Below are positions 1 through 11,881 of a stretch of DNA of 64,000 nt, piece by piece. This stretch comes from Erigeron canadensis (taxonomy: Eukaryota; Streptophyta; Magnoliopsida; Asterales; Asteraceae), in NCBI RefSeq assembly GCF_010389155.1, contig NC_057762.1:35648055-35712054 (forward strand). The letters run 5' to 3'. Position 1 is the stretch's first letter; each line of letters opens with the position of its first letter. The notes under the pieces were generated by a model that searched no databases, was not told the origin of the DNA, and saw only the letters and a program-made list of their open reading frames with translations. Made by a program: the position numbers and the translations under genes.

Positions 1-147
1 TTTATATACATCTAAATAAACATGAACACTTGCATAAACAACTAATCTATATATACATGAAATAAATTATAGCAAAAAAAAAAAAAAAAGCAACATCCAG
101 ATCTCAAACTTGTAAGCTGAAATGAAACAAAAACTGAGGTGAATTAC

Positions 148-360
148 CTGAAACTAATTGAATAATTATTAATGAAGGAATTAAGGTGAAGAGGAGAAGA
201 AAAAACAAGATTAGGAGAGAGAGAGAAAGTGTGTTGTTGTTGTTGTTGTTTGTGTTTTTTAGAGAGAGAGAGAGAAAGTGTGTGTGTGTGTAGAGAGAGA
301 AAATTTTAAGGTCCCTCCATTTAAACAGAAGAAAGCAAACAAAAGGGGGTCTCTGTGAGC
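148..360 (-). other. Putative 5' leader exon of a gene extending left of the window
   Basis: Read on the minus strand this stretch is a CT-rich and CAA-rich leader, with TCTCTC runs followed by CAACAACAACAAC, and has no open frame. It ends at position 148 in a CAG followed by GTAATT, a good plant splice donor. A CT-rich leader followed by a leader intron is common in plant regulatory genes. A weak TATA-like sequence lies near 388-396. The coding part would be beyond position 1, so no product can be named. A chance donor next to microsatellites is the alternative. Confidence 0.35.
221..297. repeat. Compound microsatellite (GA)n, (TTG)n, (GT)n
   Basis: Short GA, TTG and GT runs lie next to each other. 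They coincide with the putative CT-rich leader read on the minus strand, so length changes here could alter a 5' UTR. Confidence 0.85.
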
Positions 361-1132
361 TGTGTGCCGTGAAACTCGGATTTTATGTAAATTATAAAGA
401 AAGTGAAAAGTAGTGTGTTTTCTAAGGGGGAAATGTGTAAATTTTTTAGATGGATAAAAGTTGTCAACTTTCTTTTCCTTTTTTTTCTTATTTTTTTTAT
501 ACTTTAAGCACAATTTTCTATATGAATATACTCTTTCCCTAAAACATGCACTTCATTTTTTATGCAAACAAATGAATTATATAAATGTGTATTTTATCAT
601 TTTTGTCGCTTTAAAGCCGAACTTCTTGTTATTCGTTTAGAGGAGTAAAGTAATATATAATAAAATTACTTACAGTAAGTCAGTAACTACGACTACTAGT
701 AGTAAAGTTTTTATTTTTGCTATTATTAATAGTGTAAACTTTTTTATTGTTACAACCATATATTATATAAATTAATTTTCAAGTACGAACAATATATATC
801 TATATCTATATATATATGAATAAGTTAATTCTTTTTATGAGAGCCCGTTATTAGTTCAAACTTTTAAAAGTCTTCAACATTTACGTTCTAGCGCTAATTG
901 ATAACGAAGAAATCAAACTTCGATTCGATACTCACTTATGAAATGTTGATGGTGTTCCATAATCACTGCGCACTTTAACTAAAGGGTTGACTATCACAAA
1001 ATACTTACAGTAGAGTACAAAATGTGATGGATCTAGTCGATAAATGTGATGTTAAATTGAATACATGAATCCCTTTATTCTTCTAAATCTAAACAAACAT
1101 TGTAAGCTTTTTGTTTTGTATGTATGGTGGAT
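301..1132. other. AT-rich intergenic DNA, no gene seen
   Basis: If the leader exon at 148-360 is real, this is its upstream region. There is an AT-rich stretch with TATATATA near 790-820. No frame of convincing length or composition and no clear repeat termini were seen. Confidence 0.5.
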
Positions 1133-1624
1133 ATAGTGGCGGATCCTGAAAAAAAAATTTACAAGGGCACTTATTAAGTAGTAGAATTGATAATACAAAT
1201 GGGTTAAACAACAATTCAGTGTAAGTTCGGACTATTTAAGTTTAGTTTTGCATTGCATGTTAGATCTATTCTTTGAATTAATAATAGGTGGGTTTGATTC
1301 ATATGAAACTTATAATTGAATAAAATACGTTTAGTACAAGAGTTTATAATTTATAAGATATTATTTAATTTGTTAATGAGTTATGGGGAAAACTACAATT
1401 AAGAAATCAAATTAATACAATTATGAGCATGTTGTTTCATTTACCAAACCCATATATATATTACCATAAGATAATACACAAACATCTAATTTAAACATAA
1501 AAATAATATATGTAGTAAATATATGATTGTATTAGATAGAAAAATAAAAAAAAAACTAATATATGTTGGGCTAGGTTGAGGAGGGGCATAGGACCCCCCT
1601 AGTTGTATACAAGATCCGCCAATG
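1133..1624. mobile_element. Non-autonomous TIR element, 7-bp target duplication
   Basis: The element starts ATAGTGGCGGATCCTGAA and ends in ATCCGCCAATG, imperfect inverted ends around a GGCGGATC core. GGTGGAT occurs directly outside both ends (1126-1132 and 1625-1631). A relative at 57401-57992 has the same end motif and its own 7-bp duplication. There is no coding capacity. A 7-8 bp duplication fits hAT-type elements, but the family is my inference. Confidence 0.65.
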
Positions 1625-1631
1625 GGTGGAT

Positions 1632-2704
1632 GGTTGGTTTGAAGAAATCAAATTATTTATCTGTTCGTTCAGTATAACTTTTTCATTATATTGTTTATTT
1701 ATCTTAGTTTTATGAAATTTATCGGCAGCGAGTCATTTTTTATTATTGTAATTGTTTGATTCATGCTTCGGCTTTATAATGTAACATCGTTTTAGAAAAT
1801 TCTAATGTAAAAAGAAATTTATAAAATTCTTCTAGCTACCTAGTATAGTAGAAACAAATGCGATGATGAATAATGAACCTGGCATTGATATATCTTGAAT
1901 CGTTATGGTTTCGTCAGATTAAACAATAGAAATCAAAAGCACGGGTTACATTTAAGAATTTTACCCTCATTACTTCATTAGTAATATTGTGGTATTTAAA
2001 TATTCATTAGTCTAGCTGAGAGATTAATGGGTATCAAATAATACATGGAATATGGGGGTTTCCATCCACTTACCTTTTCCCCCTATTTGAATATCATAAA
2101 TCATAATTAACGGATTGCAAAGCACATCAATCACTCAATTTATGTTTGCTTGACTTTGTTCCAAGCATGAGAAGCTTAATTAGCTAGGTCATTACTAACT
2201 TAAAGAAAAGAGAAATTGTTGTGTCTAAGTAGTATATCAAAACTAATTGATTATCGTAGCTTAATTTGCTTATTTGCCCCACTTATTCGTCGTTATTTTG
2301 TGTTGACGTCTAACTAAGAAAGTAACAATTTTATGGTATAAGGTAAGGAAATGCATCACATTGTCATCCGATAGGTTAGAGATATGATCTTGTGGATTCC
2401 TATCGGTGCAAATCTTAATATAAACATGAGAGCGCAACTTGTACCTGTGCTAATGTGATGGAGTGCCAAATAAAGTATAGAGCGCTCCAAACGGATTCAT
2501 CTCTATTCATCTGATTAAACACAATAGTCATTGTTTTGTTTCTTTATTTAATCGGTTACCACTGTCGCTTAACCAACGAACGTTCAACAAGATTGGTAGG
2601 TCTACCCTCAGACTAATTAATTTTAGTTATATAGAGGAAGATGTGGGTATTATATAAAAATCATTCTTTTACACCCTTCTTTTTATTTATTTTTTACTAT
2701 ATAT
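1632..2704. other. Intergenic DNA, no gene seen
   Basis: AT-rich sequence with many stops in all frames. No repeat ends with target duplications were recognised. Confidence 0.5.
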
Positions 2705-3075
2705 ATATAATTATTTTGAGAACTCATTTTTTTTAAGAATCTTGAAAACTCTTAAATTATGTATTGGATAATGTGTTTTTTTTGTTCATTCACATATAAA
2801 ATGTTATAAAAATATGAGTTGCAGAAAAAAGTTTTTTTCAAAACCTTATGTATACTCGTTTGATCACATGTGAACGAAAAAGTAAACATATTTATTCACA
2901 ATGTCACAAAAGGCTATTTGAAGGTTTTTTAAAAAAATTTCCTTTACAACATACTTTTTTATATTATAATACATGTAAATGAAGAAAAAAACACATGTGA
3001 TCTAATACATTATTTGAGAGTTCTCATGGTTCATGGTTTTTGCAAAAAAAATGGTTCTCAAAATAAGGAAAGTAT
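2705..3075. mobile_element. Foldback MITE (TTATTTTGAGAAC ends)
   Basis: The left end reads TTATTTTGAGAACTC and the right end is its approximate complement, GGTTCTCAAAATAA. The interior also pairs in part, with CACATGTGA-type blocks on both sides. It is flanked by TA repeats, so a TA duplication cannot be read. It shares its ends with the larger foldback at 18164-18645. Confidence 0.6.
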
Positions 3076-3096
3076 ATATATATATATACTATAGCT

Positions 3097-3402
3097 GGAA
3101 ACTTCGTGTCACGATTCGATAGCGTAAGGTCTAGCATACGTTGTTTTAACCGGGTTCGCGCTAAAGAGCTTTATCGGAGTAGAAATGCCTATTTCAAACA
3201 CCCTATGGGGGAAAACCCCTACTAATCCGCCCGAATGCATGACGATCAATAGGGGTAAACCTTGCCCCCTCAGATTTGAACATGAGTATACCCAAGTCAA
3301 GCCTTCATAAAGAGACTTACTTGTGTCATCCCCAAAACTTGAACTCAAGCCCTCATGGATAAAGAGATTATATTTCAACTATTGAGTTAATGTTCAAGGA
3401 CA
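3097..3402 (-). mobile_element. tRNA-derived SINE, family A
   Basis: On the minus strand the head carries a box A-like TAACTCAATAGTTGA and, about 50 bp on, a box B-like GAGTTCAAGTTTTGG, the layout of a tRNA-derived Pol III promoter. The body matches 9594-9897 and 10490-10622 in this window. A frame of 89 codons crosses it by chance and is not a gene. Confidence 0.7.
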
Positions 3403-4032
3403 TATATTATCGTTAATTGTTTAATAAAGACGTTATTTTCACAATCACACGATCGCTAATTATTTCTCTACGTAATTGCACAAGTGGAGTTATCAGCGTA
3501 TTAATTGCGATGAAACAAACTCACGGGTGACAGGTCGTTATTGCATAAATTTCAACGATTATTTTCAAATCACATGTTGCAGGCTTAATTATATCTTCAT
3601 TTTGCTGTATTTAAATATATCAACGACTAATAACAAATACGGAGTAATAAACTAATACATTCTTATTATTCTATATAATAAATTATATATTTAGTGCAAT
3701 ATTAACTTTTTAGCTCAAAGGCATAGAGATAAACCTTTACTAGCCACCTTAATCAAACAATACTTTGATTAATAAAACTATAATAACTTTATAATCATTT
3801 GTATTCGGTCACTACCATATAATTATTGATACCCCAACATCATAATTAACAACCACATACTTTGCTTTTCTTATCCACTACTTGCATTATATAATAACGT
3901 TGGCAATAATAATAGTAAACGTTTTTTATATATTTTTCCCAACTAGTATTCGATGTATGTATCAATATTTAGAACTTATTTCATACAGAACTTGAGTAAG
4001 TGTGAACATTTGATGATTGTTGTTAATAAAAA
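3403..4032. other. Intergenic DNA, no gene seen
   Basis: AT-rich, with stops in all frames and no recognisable repeat termini. Confidence 0.45.
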
Positions 4033-4358
4033 TTAGTGTTTGCGTAATGCATCGGCGGTAACGGCGACGGTGATATGTTGGTTATTAACGTAGAAGTAAT
4101 TTCATTCCAGTCATGGATGTGATATATTATTGCGTGGGATATGAAAGGGGAGGGATGGGACGAATTTTGAGTTAAGTATTTTGCTATGTGTTTTTGCGTG
4201 AAGGAGAGATAGAGGTTTAATTATTTTAATGGTATTTTAGTCACAGTTTATAAAATAAAAATAAGATTGTATTCAGATGGAGGGTAAATGTGTCATTTCA
4301 GGTTTTTAAAATTAAGGAGAAGAGCCGAGGAGGAGTTTGTTTTATAAAGAAATATAGA
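4033..4358 (-). mobile_element. Non-autonomous Helitron, family 2
   Basis: Read on the minus strand it starts TCTATATTTCTTTATAAAAC and ends after a GATGCATTACGCAAAC stretch in CTAA, a one-base variant of the Helitron CTAG end. The body is clearly similar to 11532-11854 (AAAGGGG, AGAGATAGAGGTT and TTTTAGTCACA blocks in the same order). No rep/helicase frame is present. Confidence 0.55.
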
Positions 4359-4637
4359 TATAGATATAAATTAATAATGATATGATGATATAACTATGTC
4401 ATTATTATATATAGGAGTTGGATATTGTAAAACAAATATTAAAGTAAAAAAAATAAGACAAGATCTTGGCTCTTAGATCATGGTTAAAATTGATGCACGA
4501 AGATTCACGAAGCAATTAATTCACGATGATTTTCATGATGCGCGGTGATTTTTAGTGAAGAGAAACCTATTGTTTTATTTGTTTTATTTTAATACTTGTT
4601 TTATTTTACCTAAAACCTATCTATATATATAAGTATA

Positions 4638-4680
4638 CTAGTCTTAATACGCGTACGATGTACGAATTTGCTATGAGTAT
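4638..4680 (-). mobile_element. Helitron family 1 3' end
   Basis: CTAG at 4638-4641 is followed by CTTAATACGCGTACGATGTA. On the minus strand this is the GTACATCGTACG near-palindrome, a short spacer and CTAG, the same 3' terminus seen at 8101-8127 and 13896-13925. I could not find the matching TC start to the right, so only the end is annotated. Confidence 0.55.
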
Positions 4681-5329
4681 AAATTGTAAATGATAGTTTT
4701 TTTATGGAATTAAAAAAACTGAAAATATATAGTATTAATGTCATCTAGCCATCTAGGTATTAGGCAAGTTAATTTGAATGGTTTAAGTCACATTAAAGCT
4801 TTATGTTATCTGAAGTTATAAAAAAAAATGGTTTTTCGTGGTTTACAAATGAAGTTTTGATAGACTTATACAAACAAAAAATGTCTTGCACATGTGCAAT
4901 CAACTCATTAGTCTTAAAAATTGTAATACACTTGTTGTATTTAAGATTAATTTCTTTATTTCTTATTAAATGTAAGCCGATTGATTATATCCGAATTATA
5001 ATACTCCTTTCATCTTAAAACTTTTTAGTTATTATTATGCTAACCAAATTCAATCTTTATCCTTTTTAATATTAATTAATATTAAAATCCTATATATTTA
5101 CATAAAGTATATTATATATTGGTTAGTAATACATATAAATAATAATATAATTAAAAATTAGAAAACTTAACTTATAATTTAATTAACAAGACATGTGTTG
5201 TCAAAAGAAAACATCATGTATCGTATCAAGAATACTGCAATCATGTTTTAATATATTGGTAGATAACATATAAGATAAGAATGAGAATGAAACAGTAAAG
5301 AAGGATATAACAAATACATATAAATAGAG

Positions 5330-5330
<1 letters not shown>
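4681..5330. other. Intergenic DNA, possibly the rest of the Helitron at 4638
   Basis: AT-rich, with short frames only. One of 71 codons at 4803-5018 has no recognisable similarity and poor composition, so I treat it as chance. Confidence 0.45.

Positions 5331-5371
<41 letters not shown>
5331..5371. repeat. (TTA)n microsatellite, about 13 units
   Basis: An uninterrupted run of TTA triplets. On the minus strand it reads as a false poly-asparagine frame. Confidence 0.95.
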
Positions 5372-5540
5372 ACTACCATGCATATAGAAAAATTGTTAGT
5401 TCAAATCAAATAGAAATTATAAGTATAAATAAAATAACTTATAAGAAATCAAATATTTACATAATGTAATTAAAATATAACATGTAAATGTAATTAAGAG
5501 TGTATATCACCGGTTTGAATGTGGCAATTGGGTTATAGGC

Positions 5541-6308
5541 AATGTCGATTAAAAAACCCAAAGATGATATCTTGAAACACCTCAATGATGTGTAGGTAAT
5601 TTAATTTGTTGCCGTATATATATATACCAATAAACTAAAACAGGATTGATATGTTTTTGAAAGGACACGTGGTGTAATCCTTGATCAACACGTGTCCTAA
5701 TAATTATTTATTTTGTTAAATTAGTTTTCAGTTGTATATAAATTCAATTTCCTTATTAGACTTAGAATTAAACTCTAACTCTTGACTTATTAATACAAAA
5801 GACGTTATAGCCTTATTTGATTAATCGTTTTCTCATTAATAAATTGTCTATTTTTTTATAATTGTTCGAACTCCTATTACTTATATTAGTTATGATAAGT
5901 TATTAACATGAAAACTTTAAAAATTTGAGTTTACAATCCGAAATCACAACGGTATTTGTCATCATTCACTACGCTTAAAAGTTACGATTTTGATGTACTT
6001 CTAAAAATCTAAGGTAATCAAAACTCTAATTAAACATAAATTATATTTATCATTACTGTTTATTATAATTTAAATTGGATCATTGATTTATTTTAACCAC
6101 AATTTATTTTATACTAATAAATCGTGTATGAGACATATTCGAATTTTTTTATGATACAATTTATATATCTGCGTACATCGTACGGGTATTAGGAATAGTA
6201 TATATATATATGCATATACATATATTCCACTTCTAATTCCAATTCCAAGGCAATATCAATTAAAAAACCTGTAGGTAATTTAAGTTGTTGCCATATATAT
6301 ATACATAT
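5541..6308. repeat. Direct repeats flanking a Helitron
   Basis: A block beginning GGCAATGTCGATTAAAAAAC and ending TTGCC plus a TA run (5541-5625) recurs in shorter form at 6248-6308. Between them lies the Helitron at 5625-6199. The two blocks share GTAGGTAATTTAA and a TTGCC end running into TATATATA. Confidence 0.6.
5625..6199 (+). mobile_element. Non-autonomous Helitron, family 1
   Basis: The start, ACCAATAAACTAAAACAGG, is that of the family (canonical TCTACCAATA...). Near the 3' end are GTACATCGTACGG and ATTAGGAATAG, a decayed CTAG terminus. The body shares ordered blocks with 42119-42930 and, inverted, with 13896-14742. No protein is encoded. Confidence 0.65.
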
Positions 6309-6347
6309 ATTTCAATTCTCATTCCAATTCCAAATAAATGATTTATT

Positions 6348-6442
6348 TACTAGTAAATATTAAAAAAGACATGTGTCGTTTAAAGATTGTGTTACATGTC
6401 GATTAAATGGTGCTACAATCTTATTTTAGTTTATTGATAGAT
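6348..6442 (-). mobile_element. Helitron family 1 5'-end fragment
   Basis: On the minus strand it begins TCTATCAATAAACTAAAATA and continues into the ACATGT-containing 5' region of the family. Only about 95 bp remain. A CTAG at 6349-6352 may be accidental. Confidence 0.5.
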
Positions 6443-7023
6443 GTATTAAGTAGGTTTTGACCGGATAATAAACGAAGTAAGATATTTGGAACTTGAAGGT
6501 TTAATATATGACGTATATATATGTTTTGTAATTGTATATGTAACAAGGTTTAGTATGAATACAAATGTTTACAACATTTATACTTTTAGCTAATTACCTT
6601 CATAATGTATTTAACCAAAACTAACGGCATGCACAATGATTATCTTTTACTTGGAAACTTTTTACAAAAGGATTTCATGTACTCAAGTGATAAAAGCTTA
6701 AAAAATCTCAAAAGTTTTTAAATAACAATTATTGTTATTATTAAACAAAAAAACAATTCGTATTATTGAAAAAAAAAAAAAACACATTGTTAAACAACAC
6801 ACTGTTAATCTTAAAACATAAAACTTTGATGGCGAAATACAAACTTGCAATGTTATTGGAAAATAAAAAACAAGAAGCTAAAAACTTTGATTGTGAAACT
6901 TAGAATAGATTAAAGTTGTATCACATTAATCGTTAAACATAAAACTATAATGGTAAAAATAAAAAGTGTTAAAAGAATTTTGTGGTTAAAGCGTGCAGGA
7001 CAAAAATAGTGGTTAATGTGTGA
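6443..7023. other. Intergenic AT-rich DNA, no gene seen
   Basis: Contains A-rich runs and several loose copies of AAAACTTTGAT-like words, suggesting an old decayed repeat. No frame of interest. Confidence 0.4.
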
Positions 7024-7430
7024 AATACTAAAATATTATCACCATAAAAGATAAAAAAAAAAAAAAAAAAAACAAGAAGTTAAGCTAACATATACACAAC
7101 ATGCTAACTTAAACACTAATATTGAAAAAAGGAAAGAAAAAAAACACCAAGTAAGCAGACAGGCTAAACAACACGTTAACTTAAAAAACTAAAAAAAAAA
7201 AAAAAAGAGGCAGGCTGCTGAGTTAGCTGCCAACAAGCCCGCTACACTATTCACGTGATACTAAAATATTAACACCCTATATAAAATGAAAAATAAAAAA
7301 CCCAAGAAGTTAAGCTTACATTTACACAACACGCAAACTTAAACACTAGAATTGAAAAACAAAAAAAAACTAAGCAACCAGGCAGGCTACTGAGCCAACT
7401 GCCAAACAACCTACTTCACTATTCACACGA
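7024..7430. repeat. Diverged tandem duplication, about 230-bp unit
   Basis: ATACTAAAATATTA, AAGAAGTTAAGCT, ACACAACA, AACTTAAACACTA, GGCAGGCT and CTATTCAC occur twice in the same order (about 7024-7255 and 7256-7430). The copies differ mainly in the length of their A runs. Confidence 0.7.
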
Positions 7431-7655
7431 ATCTACCAATATATATATATATATAACAAGGTCCTAAATTCATTTATAAATTAATATGAACCCTTGGATG
7501 AATTACGGCTTTAATTTAGAGCCATTAGATCAAATTTAATTATTTCATATTTATTAAATGACGATATCAATACTTTCACTTTATATGATTTGTCAAAATA
7601 TACCATTCATAATTATTATAATATACCATAAATAATATATAAATAATATGATAAC

Positions 7656-8127
7656 CTACCAATATACTAAAACAGGATTGAAGGGTACTTTCTACGACAT
7701 GTGGCGTAATCCTTGTTCGACATGTGTCATTTAGTTAATCAATTAAAATTTAGTTAGTTTTTAAATATGTGATAATAATCCTTGTCTAATACGAATATAA
7801 CTATAATATAACATTTAAAATAATAATCTTATCTAAATTAAGAATCCTATTCAAACTATGTTTCTAATTTATATCATACAACTCATCATTACTAATAGAT
7901 GTACACACAAAAAGAGTCCCTAATATCACGTATATTCACCATTTCAATTTTAATGTGTTTTTATGTATGAGTTAAATTATTAAGCATATATTAGCCTTTC
8001 AAACAAAATACAATTAAAGGTTTTCTATCATATATTCAAAATTCACAAACCAAAATCATCATAAATATCAAGTGACGGATTCGTATAATTATAATCAATT
8101 CGTACATCGTACGGACATTAAGACTAG
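7656..8127 (+). mobile_element. Non-autonomous Helitron, family 1 (best-preserved 3' end)
   Basis: The start, CCTACCAATATACTAAAACA, is followed by a 5' domain with two CATGTG/CGACATG blocks. The 3' end has the near-palindrome CGTACATCGTACG, then GACATTAAGACTAG and a flanking T, the classical hairpin, CTAG and T layout. At 472 bp with no rep/helicase frame it must depend on an autonomous partner elsewhere. Confidence 0.75.
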
Positions 8128-8483
8128 TTTAGTTTATATAGTATCTCCCAATAATAATAAAACAACCTCCTCAATTCTTTCTTTAAAAAATCACAACCAT
8201 TAAATAAAAACAAAAATGATAATTATAACCCTTAGATTGTTTTCCATACATCATTTACCTTTTATAAATTTATTTATTTATTTTACTACGCAGTATTACT
8301 ATACTTACTACTATTATACTATTAGTCTATTACTATATTTACTACCCGTATTACTCTTATTAAAACTATACTAAATCCACATGTATATTTAAATCTGTTA
8401 AATCATAATCTATTACAATCATATTTTTGTTAATTTTGAAAATACAAGACGAATATAAATTATTATAATTATTTTATTGTCTA

Positions 8484-8520
8484 CTAGACTATTTTCGCGC
8501 GTAATACACGGGATGAAATT
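8484..8520 (-). mobile_element. Helitron 3' end, GC-rich hairpin type
   Basis: CTAG followed by ACTATTTTCGCGCGTAATAC reads on the minus strand as a CGTGTATTACGCG hairpin, then GAAAATAGT and CTAG. A similar but degraded plus-strand end lies near 11018-11043. The 5' end was not located. Confidence 0.45.
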
Positions 8521-9185
8521 ATTAAGTTTTCGTAATAACACAATTATTTTTGTTATATAAATCTAATAATGTTTAATGGTATAATTTCATAAAGGTTTTA
8601 AGTCAATGAGTGTCTTATATATATTTTTTAAATACTTAATTATGTACTTGTATATTATTTCACCGATTGATTATACTTTTGATTTAACGTCACGTGATAT
8701 ATATCTATTATAAACTGATGTAAATTTTAATATAATTCATTTTCTAATTAAGATTCGTTAAAGAACATTATGATTAATCATTTTCCTTTGGGAACGAATA
8801 TTTTTGAAAACTAATGATGAGAATATTGAAAACAGTTTGTGTATTAATCGTATACATTTTTAATCTTATAATTACAGACAAACAATAGATATAAACATGT
8901 TTTATTTTTTATAAACTATATCTTAATGAAAATGTTTTGTTCACACACATAAAGTTTTAACCATCATAAAATTAATCCTGGTGATATGCAAAGTGGGTTG
9001 GTTTATATACATTAGTAATTTTAATTTTAAAATTATCTTAATTTTAATTTTAATATATATTAAACCAATTACAACTCTCAATAATTTTTTTAAGTTAATT
9101 AAATCAGATGTCATTAAATATTTACACTTCAGTTTACATTTTCTTAACCTTCTTTAAAATAATAAAGAAAGTAAGAAACTTATTC
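8521..9185. other. Intergenic, probably old Helitron body
   Basis: AT-rich, with no frame or clear termini. Confidence 0.35.
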
Positions 9186-9335
9186 AGTGCTGCCTTACGC
9201 GGGTTTTGAGCCCCAATACCTCAACGGTGTTTGAGGAGGTTAAGATGTAAGCAGTTATTACCTCTACTCAAGTAGAGAGACTGCTTCCAAAACTACCTAA
9301 ATGGTAGAAAAAACCCTCCAACCTTTAAAATAATA
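9186..9335 (-). mobile_element. SINE, family B (Au/TS-like body)
   Basis: Minus-strand copy of the 3' body also found at 28755-28922 and 63537-63750: TACCATTTAGGTAG, an AGCAG-CTCTCTAC block, AGGT...CTTAACCTCC, and GGGGCTCAAAACCCGCG. These blocks recall the plant Au/TS SINE body, which is inference from memory of the family. The tRNA head is missing. Confidence 0.6.
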
Positions 9336-9593
9336 ATTATATAAAAAAAGTTATTACCAATTAAAAGCCTCCCTTTCATTAATATTAGTCATGTTCATGA
9401 GTTCATCTCATAATTTATAAGTATTTATAAGAAAACCTAAATAAAAAAAAATATGTTGTTTAAATTAGATATGTACGTGAGTACGTCTACATAATTGATA
9501 TCCACATAATATAATATATTGTATTGTATAATATTAATAGTTATCCAACTATAACTATATATATATATATATATGTATTTTTTAAAAGGTTAT

Positions 9594-9897
9594 GTTTGCT
9601 TGATATTTCGTGTGGCAATTCGACAATGGAAAGTATATCATATGTTGTTTTAACTAGGTCCGCGTTAGAGAGCTACCTTGAAGTAAAAATGCTTATTTCA
9701 AATACTCAATGGCGGGTAAACCCCCTACTAATTCGCCTAAAGATAAGACGATTAACAGGAGTAAACACTATCCTCTCAGAACCTGGTTATATACCCAAGT
9801 CAAGCTTTCATAAATGGACTTCCTATGTCCTCCCAAAACTTGAACACAAAATTTTGAATAGGATGATCTTTCAACCATTGAGTTAAAACTCAAAAAC
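9594..9897 (-). mobile_element. tRNA-derived SINE, family A
   Basis: The minus-strand head shows box A-like TAACTCAATGGTTGA and box B-like GTGTTCAAGTTTTGG. The left (3') end abuts TTTTTTAAAAGG. ACTATATAT occurs on both sides and may be the target duplication, although the left side is a TA repeat. The 120-codon frame crossing it is not a gene. Confidence 0.7.
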
Positions 9898-10489
9898 TAA
9901 CTATATATTTTCTACAAACAAATATATAGGGATACTAGACAATAACCCAAAAATCATCTAGAGATAAAAGACCAAAAATGTTTTTCTAAATCGATAATAA
10001 AGATTGTCGATTAGACATGGTATAATACTTTTTTTTTGACAACGTTTAGTGTAATTTTAATGTTCTGTTTTAGCTTGATGAAATGCAACGTAGGATATAT
10101 ACCATCGCATAAGCCACATCAAGTTTACTCCAAAAAGAAAACTATGATTATTTTAGATGTAACCATGTGAGTTTTAGTTTTTAAATAAGTGTTTGATTTT
10201 TAGATGTAAACGTAAATCTCATTGAAAGAAAATATAAATGAGTTACTATTTAATATATTTAGTAATTTAGTATAGTGAATTTAATGAATAAATCTAAATA
10301 TGGTAGATAATGCAAGCAACCTAATCTAAGGGTTAGAATCTAACCTTGTTTCTCATCCAATGGCTATGACTTTTTTAAAAATTAATTTAGGTGGCTGTTT
10401 TATATTTATTGAAAGATTAATAAATGAACTTAGGATGTTATATTTTCCAGAGCATATTATTATTTTTTATTTTTGAAAGACGAATTTTG

Positions 10490-10622
10490 CTGAAAACTTC
10501 GTTTCGTGATTCAATAGCGGGAGGCCTAGGATACGTTGTCATAACTGGGTCCGTGTTAGAGAGCTCTCTCGAAGTAGAAATGCCTATTTAAAATACTCGA
10601 TAGGGGAAAAACTCCTACTAAT
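10490..10622 (-). mobile_element. SINE family A, 3' fragment
   Basis: Matches the 3' half of the copies at 3097 and 9594 (AACTTCGT, AGAGAGCT, GAAGTAGAAATGCCTATTT, CTCCTACTAAT). The tRNA-like head is absent. Confidence 0.65.
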
Positions 10623-11531
10623 CTTAATAGTTTGTTAACACACTTTTTGGATTAGAATAAGTACTACAGGATATAAAAGTAATAAGACATGTTGCTTCAA
10701 GTTAATATTTTGTACTGTATTACTTTTTATTTCTTATAACTGTTCTTATAATTCTTTTTAAAGGACGGGGTTCATTAAGGGAATTAAGTCAATTTCAAAC
10801 TAACTTTTTATAATTTTTTCGTAAAGGAAAGAGGATTTGAACTTTTATAAATGAGCAAAGATAATAACCAACTTCAAATAATGATATCATCATTTTCAAG
10901 TATACAACATACATATCTTAATAACCATCTTTTTGATATAAATTCTTTTTCTTTTAATAATAGTAACATGTCATATTAACTATTAATTATATTATTAAAA
11001 AAACTTAAGATATTTATCTCGTATATTACGCGGGAAAATGATCTACCTTAACATACAATATAAACTAGCGCGCAGCTCTTTATACTGCAATAGTTCTTTT
11101 TTTTTTTTCTCTTTCAATTTGGATGTTCTCGATTTATGAACACATACATCGCATTTGGTCAACTTCTTTTGGATAATGGCAAAATAGTATTGATACTAAT
11201 TATTATATTAATATTAATATTAAAATAAAAACAAAATAATGAATCACTCGACTTGCTTTTAACAACCCACGGTAGTTTTTTGCTCGCTAATTACCTTTAC
11301 CGAAATGTCACTTCTAACGATTTAAATTACAATATGCTCACATTATAACTTTTGATCAAACAGGTAGTTTTTACTTAATGCAACAACTTACATACTTCTA
11401 CAGCGAAATGTAAACATGTTGCCATAAATGTGGGCGCCTAAATATGTCCAAATTTTACTGACATTCATAAAATTTTAAAATCTTTTAATGTTATCTTATC
11501 TTAAACTATACAAACATTGTATAAGTGTTTA
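10623..11531. other. Intergenic, no gene seen
   Basis: Holds a degraded Helitron-like end near 11018-11043 (CGTATATTACGCGGGAAAA) and otherwise unremarkable AT-rich sequence. Confidence 0.4.
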
Positions 11532-11854
11532 CTAGATTGATTATCGTACAATGCAGCGGCTGTACACGGTGACGGTGTAGTTAATAACGTAAACTTAATT
11601 TCATTGTTGTCAGCGATGTGATGCATTTTTGCGGTGGAATGTGAAAGGGGGAGGAAGGAGACGAATTGTGATTTAGGGTTTTTTTCCAATTTGTTTCTAC
11701 ATGAGAGATAGATAGAGGTTGAATTTTTTTAAGAGCATTTTAGTCACAATCTACAAAATGTAAATAAAGATATATTAAGATGGAATGTAAATTAGACATA
11801 TCATATTCATAAATTTAAGGGAGGGGTTCAGTTTAATTTATAACGGAGTATAGA
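11532..11854 (-). mobile_element. Non-autonomous Helitron, family 2
   Basis: On the minus strand it starts TCTATACTCCGTTATAAAT and ends ...AATCTAG followed by T. The body matches 4033-4358 block by block. The 323-bp length and intact CTAG make this the better-preserved of the pair. Confidence 0.65.
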
Positions 11855-11881
11855 TATTTTTCACATCTTCACACATCTTTA

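Noticed and set aside
3109..3378. 89-codon minus-strand frame
   Set aside because: It is read through the body of a family A SINE; diverged copies at 9594 and 10490 do not conserve the frame.
9524..9886. 120-codon plus-strand frame
   Set aside because: Crosses a TA microsatellite and an antisense SINE; similarity to the SINE at 3097 explains the sequence.
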